This document shows positions 1 to 5,829 of a stretch of DNA of 11,237 nt, piece after piece; positions within the stretch are counted from its first letter, which is position 1, and every line of letters begins with the position of its first letter. Under the pieces are notes generated by a model. The model did no database searches. It worked only from the letters and a program-made list of their open reading frames with translations, and was not told the origin of the DNA. A program made the translations under genes and the position numbers. The DNA lies in assembly GCA_016935295.1 (NCBI GenBank), contig JAFGRF010000375.1, forward strand, positions 1 to 11,237. The letters run 5' to 3'. Source of the DNA: Caldifarciminota bacterium (GTDB lineage: Bacteria; Hydrothermota; Tepidihabitantia; Tepidihabitantales; Tepidihabitantaceae).

Positions 1-714
1 GTCGCGGTCCTCATTTGCCGGGGCGGGAAGGACGTCGCCCCTGCCCGGTTTGAGTACAAGGGCGCTGCCGACTGCCGCCAGGCCGCCCTGCTGCTCGGCG
101 GACCCAAGGCGTGCGTCTACGGCTGCGTCGGGCTCGGCCACTGCGCCAAGGTCTGCCCGTTCGGCGCCATCACGATGGGCGCGAACGGACTGCCGGTGAT
201 CAACGAGAGGAAGTGCACCGGGTGCGGGAAGTGCGTCAGGGAATGTCCCAAGCAGACCCTGCGGCTCGTCCCGCGCTCCAAGCTGGTGGTCCTCGCCTGC
301 GTCTCCCACGACAAGGGCAAGGCGGTAAAAGAGGTCTGCAAGGTCGGCTGCACGGCCTGCACCCTCTGCACCAAGGTCTGCCCGGCCGGGGCTCTGACCA
401 TGGTCGACAACCTGCCGGTGATGGACTTCGAGAAGTGCATCGACTGCGGCATCTGCGTCCACAAATGCCCGACGCGTTCGTTCATTGACCGCGCCAAGGG
501 GCGGCCCAAGGCCGTCATCAACCCCAAGTGCAATGGCTGTCAGGCCTGCGTCAAAGCCTGCCAGTTCAAGGCAATCGAGGGCGAGGAGGGTGAACAGCAC
601 AAAGTACTCGCCAACAAGTGCATCGGGTGCGGTGAGTGCCGCAAGGTCTGCCCGGCCGGCGCAATCGACATGGTCGGCGCCCTCGGTCACGCTCACAAAG
701 GCAAAGAGGGATAG
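1..714 (+). CDS. rnfB: Rnf complex subunit B, polyferredoxin (5' truncated)
   Basis: The reading frame is open from the first base of the window, so the N-terminal membrane anchor and probably part of the first cluster domain lie outside; 237 residues remain. The visible part opens with a CxGG segment, then a YGCVGLGHC segment (Cys38, 42, 48, 52) followed by CPFGAI, which is characteristic of RnfB. Further [4Fe-4S] motifs follow: Cys72/75/78/82, Cys117/120/123/127 (with extra Cys100 and Cys113), Cys146/149/152/156, Cys177/180/183/187 and Cys207/210/213/217. This long multi-cluster form resembles RnfB of anaerobes such as clostridia more than the shorter E. coli protein. RnfB passes electrons from ferredoxin into the membrane Rnf complex, which couples ferredoxin:NAD+ electron transfer to ion pumping. 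rnfB is commonly the last gene of rnfCDGEAB operons, which fits the repeat-filled spacer after it. The stop is TAG and no clear hairpin terminator follows. Confidence 0.93.
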   Translation, partial: VAVLICRGGKDVAPARFEYKGAADCRQAALLLGGPKACVYGCVGLGHCAKVCPFGAITMGANGLPVINERKCTGCGKCVRECPKQTLRLVPRSKLVVLACVSHDKGKAVKEVCKVGCTACTLCTKVCPAGALTMVDNLPVMDFEKCIDCGICVHKCPTRSFIDRAKGRPKAVINPKCNGCQACVKACQFKAIEGEEGEQHKVLANKCIGCGECRKVCPAGAIDMVGALGHAHKGKEG

Positions 715-745
715 AAGGACAAAGGGACCGAGGCCCAGCACTCGA

Positions 746-825
746 TCTCTTGATTTCTCGGTTTCTCGGTCTCTCGCTCCCTCGGTCCCTTGTTCCCCTG
801 CTCTTCATCTTTCCTCCTTCATCCC
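746..825 (+). repeat. Degenerate pyrimidine-rich octamer tandem array
   Basis: Ten consecutive 8-mers can be laid out in phase. TTTCTCGG occurs twice in a row (754-769) and is followed by variants such as TCTCTCGC, TCCCTCGG and TCCCTTGT. The last part (811-826) shares an exact 16-base stretch with the spacer at 1445-1460. The array lies between the rnfB stop and the promoter of the RNA-binding protein gene. It is not obviously coding. All bases are seen directly; a function is not inferred. Confidence 0.7.
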
Positions 826-834
826 TGCTTCGAT

Positions 835-862
835 TTGACATCTTCGGACCCGTTGTTAATAT
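835..862 (+). promoter_or_regulatory. Sigma-70-type promoter for the RRM protein gene
   Basis: A perfect TTGACA (835-840) is separated by 16 bases from TAATAT (857-862). Transcription would start near 869, giving a leader of about 150 bases before the ATG at 1023. The spacer lies between genes and no other gene competes for the signal. Confidence 0.6.
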
Positions 863-1022
863 CGTTCGTCGGGCACGGGGGACCTGCGTCCGGCACAAGC
901 AATAGACCAAGGTCCCAGAACCGCTTGAGAAGCGAGCGCGAGGTCCACGTGTGTATACGCCTGAGCAGACCGCAGGCTGGTCCCGTACCGAGTCCCAAGC
1001 AAGAAACGACCGGAGGAACGAA
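863..1022 (+). promoter_or_regulatory. Long 5' leader of the RRM protein gene
   Basis: About 150 bases lie between the predicted transcription start and the start codon, with no convincing gene inside. Only a small local inverted repeat is visible (CGCTT/AAGCG around 922-935) plus the ribosome-binding site GGAGG at 1012-1016. Long leaders are known on cold-shock and RNA-binding protein genes in bacteria and cyanobacteria, where they control translation. Whether this one folds or is bound by its own product cannot be told by eye. Confidence 0.35.
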
Positions 1023-1364
1023 ATGGCAAAGCGCATATTCGTGGGCAACCTGCCCTTCAGCGCTACCGATGACCAGCTGCGCGGCCTGTTCAGCGCGCAC
1101 GGCGAAGTCGCATCGGTCAACATCATCACCGACAAGTTCACGAACCGCTCGCGCGGCTTCGCGTTCGTGGAGATGAGCGATGACGCAGCTGCGACGGCGG
1201 CCATCGCCGCCCTGAACCAGTACCAGCTCGACGGCCGGGCTCTGACCGTCAACGAAGCCCGCGAACGGACCGAAGGCGGTCCGCGCGGCGGATTCGGCGG
1301 CCAGGGACGCGGCCCGCGCCGGGGCCGGGACGAGAAGCGGGACTACAACCGCCCGCGCTGGTAG
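1023..1364 (+). CDS. RRM-domain RNA-binding protein with Gly/Arg tail
   Basis: A 113-residue single RNA-recognition-motif protein. RNP2 is IFVGNL at residues 5-10 and RNP1 is RGFAFVEM at 44-51; both carry the aromatic residues that stack on RNA bases. After the RRM (about residues 4-80) comes a short Gly/Arg-rich tail (about 85-113) ending in PRW, as in cyanobacterial Rbp proteins and other bacterial glycine-rich RNA-binding proteins, which are often cold-induced. ATG at 1023 is chosen because GGAGG (1012-1016) lies six bases upstream. The frame is open further 5', but those residues look like translated leader. The gene is monocistronic, with a promoter at 835-862 and a strong hairpin terminator from 1382. 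Its job is probably RNA chaperoning or mRNA binding; the target RNAs are unknown. Confidence 0.93.
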   Translation: MAKRIFVGNLPFSATDDQLRGLFSAHGEVASVNIITDKFTNRSRGFAFVEMSDDAAATAAIAALNQYQLDGRALTVNEARERTEGGPRGGFGGQGRGPRRGRDEKRDYNRPRW

Positions 1365-1381
1365 TACTCGCCGATTCTCAG

Positions 1382-1416
1382 GCGGGCGGGCTCAGGGCCC
1401 GCCCGCACTCTTTCTT
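1382..1416 (+). terminator. Rho-independent terminator after the RRM gene
   Basis: A perfect 10-bp GC stem (GCGGGCGGGC at 1382-1391 pairing with 1397-1406) has a 5-base loop TCAGG. It is followed by ACTCTTTCTT, a T-rich but not pure T tail. It starts 18 bases after the TAG stop. Confidence 0.85.
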
Positions 1417-1431
1417 GTCCGCCTCCCCCTT

Positions 1432-1487
1432 TCCTCCCTCCTCGTTCCTCCTTCATCCCTCATCCTTCCTTCCTCCTTCACCCTTTC
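1432..1487 (+). repeat. Degenerate pyrimidine heptamer array
   Basis: Phased 7-mers run TCCTCCC, TCCTCGT, TCCTCCT, TCATCCC, TCATCCT, then decay (TCCTTCC, TCCTTCA, CCCTTTC). The array sits between the RRM terminator and the promoter of the CoA-transferase operon. It shares TTCCTCCTTCATCCCT exactly with 811-826. Confidence 0.65.
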
Positions 1488-1499
1488 CCTCGACCGCTG

Positions 1500-1527
1500 T
1501 TGACTTTCACGCACCCGCCTCTAAGAT
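1500..1527 (+). promoter_or_regulatory. Promoter of the CoA-transferase/acyl-CoA dehydrogenase operon
   Basis: TTGACT (1500-1505), a 16-base spacer, then TAAGAT (1522-1527). The predicted start near 1534 leaves a leader of about 45 bases that contains GGAGG at 1567-1571, eight bases before the ATG at 1580. It sits right behind a pyrimidine repeat block, as the promoter at 835 does. Confidence 0.55.
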
Positions 1528-1579
1528 GCATAGGTTTGCGCAGTCAATCTAACCAACTGAACCGCCGGAGGTCGCGCCT

Positions 1580-2551
1580 ATGAAACTGCTTGAGTCGGGC
1601 GCCGGCGAGCTGTTCCAGCCGCCGGACCCGGATGGGTTCCGCGAATGGGTCCACACGCGGAAGAACACGAAGATGGTGGACAAAGTCATGACCGAACAGG
1701 AAGCGGTGGCGAAGTTCGTCAACGACGGCGACTACATCGGCACCGAGCTCTACGGCACCGTACGGGCTCCGATGTCGCTCGTGCGCGAAACCATCCGCCA
1801 GGAGAAAAAACACCTGCGGGTGGCCGGCCAGGGCATCCACGAGATCGACCTGCTGCTGGCCGCCGACCTGGTTGATACGCTCGACATCACCTACATCGCC
1901 TGGGAAGTCTACGGCATTTCCTCCTGCCTCCGCCGCGCGGTCGAGTCCGGCCGGGTCAAGACAACCGACTGGTCCAACGGCGGCATCACCTGGCGGTTCA
2001 AGGCCGCAGCCATGGGCGTGCCGTTCCTGCCGATCCGCTCGATGCTCGGAACCGACACGCTCAAATACTCGGCTGCGAAGGTGGTCGAAGACCCGTTCAC
2101 GGGCAAGCCGGTCTGCCTGATACCGGCGCTCTTCCTCGACGTCGGCCTCATCCACGTCCACAAGGCAGACAAGTACGGCAACTGCCGGGTCGAAGGCATC
2201 TCCGGATTCGTCCACGAGCTGTCGCGAGCCTCCAAGAAACTCATCGTCTCGACCGAGGAGATCGTCTCGACGGACGAGATACGCAAGTACCCGGAACAGA
2301 CGGTCATCCCCTACTACCTGGTCGACGCCGTGGTCGAAGCCAAGTACGGCTCCCATCCCGGCGAGATGTGCTACCGCTACTGGCGCGACGGAGAGCACAT
2401 GCAGACATTCCTGAAGGACTCGGCCGACCCGGCCAAGACCAAAGCCTACCTCGACAAATGGGTCTATGGGGTCAAGACCCACGACGAGTACGTCAACCTC
2501 GTCGGCATGGACCGTCTGAGGCAACTCGAATCCGAGATCGGAGGCAGATAA
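1580..2551 (+). CDS. Class I CoA-transferase, subunit A (glutaconate CoA-transferase-like)
   Basis: A 323-residue protein of the class I CoA-transferase fold, closest in pattern to the alpha subunit of glutaconate CoA-transferase (GctA). The CoA-transferase body begins near residue 35 with MTEQEAVAKFVNDGDYIG and includes GTELYGTVRAPMSLVRE and a GQGIHEIDLLLAADLVDTLD segment. These enzymes move CoA from an acyl-CoA donor to a free carboxylate through a glutamyl-CoA thioester; in this subfamily the catalytic Glu sits on the beta subunit, encoded next. The start at 1580 has GGAGG eight bases upstream; Met32 is a possible later start but has no better site. The TAA stop shares its last A with the next ATG, so the two subunits are translationally coupled. 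The true acid substrate is unknown. Distant relatives such as IpdAB are ring-opening hydrolases rather than transferases, so hydrolase activity remains possible. Confidence 0.88.
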   Translation: MKLLESGAGELFQPPDPDGFREWVHTRKNTKMVDKVMTEQEAVAKFVNDGDYIGTELYGTVRAPMSLVRETIRQEKKHLRVAGQGIHEIDLLLAADLVDTLDITYIAWEVYGISSCLRRAVESGRVKTTDWSNGGITWRFKAAAMGVPFLPIRSMLGTDTLKYSAAKVVEDPFTGKPVCLIPALFLDVGLIHVHKADKYGNCRVEGISGFVHELSRASKKLIVSTEEIVSTDEIRKYPEQTVIPYYLVDAVVEAKYGSHPGEMCYRYWRDGEHMQTFLKDSADPAKTKAYLDKWVYGVKTHDEYVNLVGMDRLRQLESEIGGR

Positions 2552-3315
2552 TGGCCGGTTACAACGAGTCTGAGTTCCTGATTTGCCTCGCCTCCAAGCT
2601 TATGGAAGACGGCACCACTGCGTTCGTCGGCACCGGCGTCCCGATGCTGGCCGCGGCCCTGGCCAAACGGATGCACGCTCCGAACCTCGTCCCGATATTC
2701 GAGTTCGGCGGCACCGGCGCGTCCCTGGAGAAACTGCCGCTCGGGGTCGGCGACTCCCGCACCTTCCACAAGGCAGTGGCCGCCTCCGGGATCTGCGATA
2801 TCATGGAAACCGCCTGCCGCGGCTTCGTGGAATACGGCTTCCTCGGTGGCGCCCAGATCGACGCGTTCGGCAACCTCAACACCACCGTCATTGGCAAGTA
2901 CTGGCCGCCCAAAGTCAGGCTGCCCGGGTCCGGCGGCGGCAACGATGTCGGCTCCTTCTGCTGGAAGACCATTGTCATCATGCGCAAGCACGAACCCCGC
3001 TCGTTTGTCCCCAAGGTTGACTTCATCACCACGCCCGGCTTTCTCACCGGCCCGGGCGCGCGCGAAGCTGCCGGTCTGGCTCCGGGCGGCGGCCCTTACC
3101 GAGTCGTCACCAACCTCGCCCTGATGGACTTCGAGCCGGACAGCAAACGTATGCGGCTCATCGCCACCCATCCGGGCGTGAAGGCGGAAGACGTGGTCAA
3201 GGCGACCGGGTTCGAACTGCTCGTGGCCGACGAAGTCAGTGTGAATCCGGAGCCGACCGAGAAAGAACTCCGCCTCCTGCGCGAAGAGATCGACAAAGAC
3301 AGGTACTACATCTAG
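2551..3315 (+). CDS. Class I CoA-transferase, subunit B (glutaconate CoA-transferase-like)
   Basis: A 254-residue beta subunit of a GctAB-type class I CoA-transferase. The segment VPIFEFGGTG puts Glu51 where GctB carries its catalytic glutamate (Glu54 in Acidaminococcus), which forms the covalent glutamyl-CoA intermediate. Downstream, LPGSGGGNDVGSF (about residues 124-136) matches the conserved Gly-rich LPGSGG.ND segment of the family. ATG at 2551 overlaps the TAA of subunit A (TAATG) and has GGAGG at 2540-2544. The frame is open further upstream, but that part overlaps subunit A and is not family-like. Together the two subunits should form an (AB)2 heterotetramer in the cytoplasm. The next gene begins 58 bases later, across a short repeat. 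Confidence 0.9.
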   Translation: MAGYNESEFLICLASKLMEDGTTAFVGTGVPMLAAALAKRMHAPNLVPIFEFGGTGASLEKLPLGVGDSRTFHKAVAASGICDIMETACRGFVEYGFLGGAQIDAFGNLNTTVIGKYWPPKVRLPGSGGGNDVGSFCWKTIVIMRKHEPRSFVPKVDFITTPGFLTGPGAREAAGLAPGGGPYRVVTNLALMDFEPDSKRMRLIATHPGVKAEDVVKATGFELLVADEVSVNPEPTEKELRLLREEIDKDRYYI

Positions 3316-3319
3316 GAGC

Positions 3320-3354
3320 ATTACGAATGACGAAGTCCGAATTCCGAATCCGGA
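3320..3354 (+). repeat. Heptamer array ATTACGA/ATGACGA/AGTCCGA/ATTCCGA
   Basis: Five phased 7-mers fill most of the 58-base gap between subunit B and the first acyl-CoA dehydrogenase. Two of them, ATGACGA and AGTCCGA, occur in reverse complement as adjacent units in the array at 9288-9322, so the two loci carry one repeat family in opposite orientation. Confidence 0.75.
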
Positions 3355-3373
3355 GCCGAAGCGGGGGGAGGGC

Positions 3374-4504
3374 GTGACACTGCCGGAACGGTACCGCAAG
3401 TTCCAGGCCGAGGCCCGCACCTTCTGCCGCGACATCATCGAACCGCGCGCAACCATGCACGACCTGACCGGCACGTTTGTGGACGACAACGTCAAGGCCA
3501 TGGCCGAGCGCGGCTGGCTCGGCATCCTCTGGCCCAGAGAACTCGGGGGCATGGGTCTCGACTACCAGTCCTACGTCATCGCCGTCGAGGAGGTTTCGCG
3601 GGTCGGCGCCGCGACCGGCCTGACCCTTGCCGCCCATACCTCTCTCGGCACCTACCCCATCTACAAGTTCGGCACCACCGAGCAGAAAGAGAAGTACATC
3701 CCGCGCCTGGCCCGCGGACTCTACCTGGGCTCATTCGGCCTGACCGAGCCCAACGCCGGTTCGGACGCCGCCGGCATCGAGACCAAAGCGGTGAAAACCG
3801 ACAAGGGCTTTGTCATCAACGGCAGCAAGCGGTTCATCACTTCCGGCAGCTATGCCGGGACCGTGATTGTCGCCGCGACGCTCGACCGCAGCCTCGGCCG
3901 CAAAGGCGTTACCTGCTTCATCGTGGAGACAGAGACGCCCGGCTTCAAGGTCGCCTCGGCTGAAAAGAAACTGGGCCTCAAAGGCTCGGATACGGCCGAG
4001 CTCGTGTTCGAGGACATGCTGGTCCCGCTCGACAGCGTGCTCGGCAAAGAGTACGACGGCTACCGCATCTTCATGGAAACGCTCGACGGCGGCCGCATCT
4101 CCATCGGCGCCTTCTGCCTGGGCATGGCCCAGTGTGCGCTCGACACCATGATCGAATGGTTCAAGGACCGGAAGATGACCCAGCTCGAATCCAAGGCGCT
4201 GGCCGACGTCGCGGTCCAAGTCGAAGCCGCCCGGCTGCTCGTCTACCACGCCGCCCAGATCAAAGACACGGGCGTACGCGTGGACAAAGAATGCGCCTTC
4301 GCCAAGCTCTTCGCATCCGAGGTCGCGATGTGGGCCACGGGCGTCGCGATTGACGCCATCGGCCCGCTCGCCATAACCGCCAGCATGCCGGTGGCGCGGG
4401 CCTACCGCGACGCCAAGCTCGGCGAAATCGGCGAAGGCACGTCCGAAGTGATGCGTATGATCATCGCCAAAGACGTAATCAAAGAAGCAAGAGAAGCGTG
4501 CTAG
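3374..4504 (+). CDS. Divergent acyl-CoA dehydrogenase, lacks C-terminal FAD motifs
   Basis: A 376-residue member of the acyl-CoA dehydrogenase family. The N-terminal helical domain and beta domain are normal: FGLTEPNAGSD at 121-131 (flavin/substrate motif), RFITSGSYA near 153, LDGGRISIG at 237-245. A Glu in GEGTSEVM (Glu354) aligns with the catalytic base of short-chain members, although the usual preceding Tyr is Gly. The C-terminal domain is odd. The R.QFG..I..FQ helix is shortened by about seven residues (KDRKMTQLESKALAD at 265-279). The Q..GGYGY segment, which binds the FAD of the neighbouring subunit, reads DAIGPLAI (327-334). The frame is continuous, so this is not a frameshift. The start is GTG at 3374 behind a G-rich GGGGAGG; no in-frame ATG fits better. 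It may partner the next gene's product. Substrate unknown. Confidence 0.88.
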   Translation: MTLPERYRKFQAEARTFCRDIIEPRATMHDLTGTFVDDNVKAMAERGWLGILWPRELGGMGLDYQSYVIAVEEVSRVGAATGLTLAAHTSLGTYPIYKFGTTEQKEKYIPRLARGLYLGSFGLTEPNAGSDAAGIETKAVKTDKGFVINGSKRFITSGSYAGTVIVAATLDRSLGRKGVTCFIVETETPGFKVASAEKKLGLKGSDTAELVFEDMLVPLDSVLGKEYDGYRIFMETLDGGRISIGAFCLGMAQCALDTMIEWFKDRKMTQLESKALADVAVQVEAARLLVYHAAQIKDTGVRVDKECAFAKLFASEVAMWATGVAIDAIGPLAITASMPVARAYRDAKLGEIGEGTSEVMRMIIAKDVIKEAREAC

Positions 4505-4516
4505 TATGAGTATCAA

Positions 4517-4544
4517 GGCTCTACGCTCTACGCATTACGCTGCA
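4517..4544 (+). repeat. Heptamer array, CGCTCTA type
   Basis: Four phased 7-mers: GGCTCTA, CGCTCTA, CGCATTA, CGCTGCA. They lie in the 105-base gap between the two acyl-CoA dehydrogenase genes. The units resemble the CGCTCGA-type heptamers at 5854-5893. Confidence 0.6.
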
Positions 4545-4550
4545 TACCGG

Positions 4551-4584
4551 GCACCGGTCTGGCGTGATGCATCACGCGTGGTGC
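4551..4584. promoter_or_regulatory. Nested palindrome upstream of the second acyl-CoA dehydrogenase
   Basis: The core GCGTGATGCATCACGC (4562-4577) is a perfect 16-base palindrome. It is flanked by an outer inverted pair, GCACC (4551-4555) and GGTGC (4580-4584). The ribosome-binding site GGAGG (4600-4604) and ATG (4610) follow. It could be a dimeric regulator's operator or an intercistronic RNA hairpin that alters expression of the downstream gene. I see no strong promoter next to it. Confidence 0.5.
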
Positions 4585-4609
4585 ACAAAGCATCCCACCG
4601 GAGGAATCG

Positions 4610-5752
4610 ATGGACCTGAGTTACACCAACGACCAGTTGATGGTCCGCAACATGGCAAAGGAGTTCGCCACCAAGGAACTCGAACCAAAGGCCGCCGAGA
4701 TTGATGAGAAGGGCGAGTTCCCGCACGATACCATCAAGAAGATGGCCGAGTTGGGGCTGCTCTCGATGACCATCCCGGAGAAGTACGGCGGAGCCGCGTT
4801 CGACTTCCTCTCCCTGGCCATCGCCGTTGAGGAGATCTCCCGCGGCTGCGGCTCGACCGGAGTCATAGTTGCGGTTCACAACTCTCTCGTGGCCTGGCCC
4901 ATAGCCAACTGGGGCAGCGAAGCCCAGAAACAAAAGTACCTGCCGAAGATGGCCACCGGCGAACTGCTCGGCGCATTCGGCCTGACCGAACCCAATGCCG
5001 GAAGCGACCCGGCGGCGATGGAAACCACGGCCGTGCTCAAAGGCGACAAGTACATCCTGAACGGCTCCAAGCGGTTCATCACCAACGGCGGCGTGGCCAA
5101 GGTCTTCATCGTCTTTGCCAAGACCGACCCGGCTGCCGGCACCAAAGGCATCACCGCCTTCATCCTCGACCGCGACGCCAAGGGTTTCACCCTCGGCAAG
5201 CACGAGAACCTGCTCGGGCTCCGCGGCACCGCCAACTGCGAACTGATGTTCGACGACTGCGAAGTCCCGGTCGAGAACGTCCTCGGTGAGGTCGGCCAGG
5301 GCTTCAAAGTCGCGCTGGGCACGCTCGACGTCTCCCGTATCGACATCGGAGCCCAGGCGGTCGGCATCGCCCAGTCGGCAATGGAGAAAGCGATTGCCTA
5401 CTCCAAAGAACGCAAACAGTTCGGCAAGCCCATCTGCGACTTCCAGATGATCCAGGGCAAGATTGCCGACATGGCCTGCCGGACCATGGCCTCGCGCCTG
5501 CTCGTCTACTACGCCGCGCACCAGAAAGACTCGGGCAAGACCCGGTTCAACCTCGAATCGGCCATGTGCAAACTCTTCGCGGCGGAAACGGCGGTAGCGG
5601 TTACCCGCGAGGCGGTCCAGATCTACGGCGGGTACGGCTACACCAAAGACTACCCGGTCGAGCGCTACTTCCGCGATGCCAAGTGCATGGAAATCTACGA
5701 AGGCACCTCTGAAGTCCAGCGCATCGTCATCGCCCGGACCATGCTCGGATAG
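4610..5752 (+). CDS. Acyl-CoA dehydrogenase, short-chain/butyryl-CoA type
   Basis: A 380-residue canonical acyl-CoA dehydrogenase, the usual length of SCAD and butyryl-CoA dehydrogenase. It shows AFGLTEPNAGSD (122-133), KRFITNGG (154-161), ERKQFGKPI with FQMIQ (267-282), IYGGYGYTKDYPVER (338-352) and the catalytic segment YEGTSEVQR with Glu364. All FAD- and acyl-binding motifs that the preceding paralogue lacks are present. Such enzymes form an alpha,beta double bond in acyl-CoA and hand electrons to electron-transfer flavoprotein; some anaerobes run them in the reductive direction. ATG at 4610 has GGAGG five bases upstream. It is the last gene of the operon, followed by a strong terminator at 5771-5801. 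No etfAB genes lie in the window, so the electron partner is not visible. The exact acyl substrate cannot be read from the sequence. Confidence 0.95.
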   Translation: MDLSYTNDQLMVRNMAKEFATKELEPKAAEIDEKGEFPHDTIKKMAELGLLSMTIPEKYGGAAFDFLSLAIAVEEISRGCGSTGVIVAVHNSLVAWPIANWGSEAQKQKYLPKMATGELLGAFGLTEPNAGSDPAAMETTAVLKGDKYILNGSKRFITNGGVAKVFIVFAKTDPAAGTKGITAFILDRDAKGFTLGKHENLLGLRGTANCELMFDDCEVPVENVLGEVGQGFKVALGTLDVSRIDIGAQAVGIAQSAMEKAIAYSKERKQFGKPICDFQMIQGKIADMACRTMASRLLVYYAAHQKDSGKTRFNLESAMCKLFAAETAVAVTREAVQIYGGYGYTKDYPVERYFRDAKCMEIYEGTSEVQRIVIARTMLG

Positions 5753-5770
5753 ACTTCTTCATCCGCACAA

Positions 5771-5801
5771 AGCGGGAGGCCTCACGCCTCCCGCTGCTTT
5801 T
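5771..5801. terminator. Bidirectional terminator between convergent genes
   Basis: AGCGGGAGGC (5771-5780) pairs perfectly with 5786-5795 around the loop CTCAC. On the plus strand it is followed by GCTTTT. On the minus strand it is followed by TTTGTG. It stands between the acyl-CoA dehydrogenase stop at 5752 and the end of the oppositely oriented YVTN gene at 5830, so it probably serves both. Confidence 0.88.
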
Positions 5802-5829
5802 CTGCCCGACTGAGCAGACCGAGCCGGTT

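Noticed and set aside
1544..2524. Long open frame on the minus strand opposite the CoA-transferase subunit A gene (similar long frames lie opposite the dehydrogenases).
   Set aside because: GC-rich codon bias keeps the antisense frame open. The plus strand has clear family motifs, a ribosome-binding site and operon structure; the antisense frame has none.
3327..3377. A 16-codon frame from ATG 3327 whose TGA overlaps the GTG start of the first acyl-CoA dehydrogenase.
   Set aside because: It is the translation of the heptamer array plus the ribosome-binding region; the peptide has no recognisable character and the overlap is likely chance.
1..5752. A single Rnf/acyl-CoA dehydrogenase energy-conserving gene cluster.
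   Set aside because: A promoter, a monocistronic RRM gene and a strong terminator separate rnfB from the dehydrogenase operon, and no etf genes are present, so a functional link is not supported by the layout.
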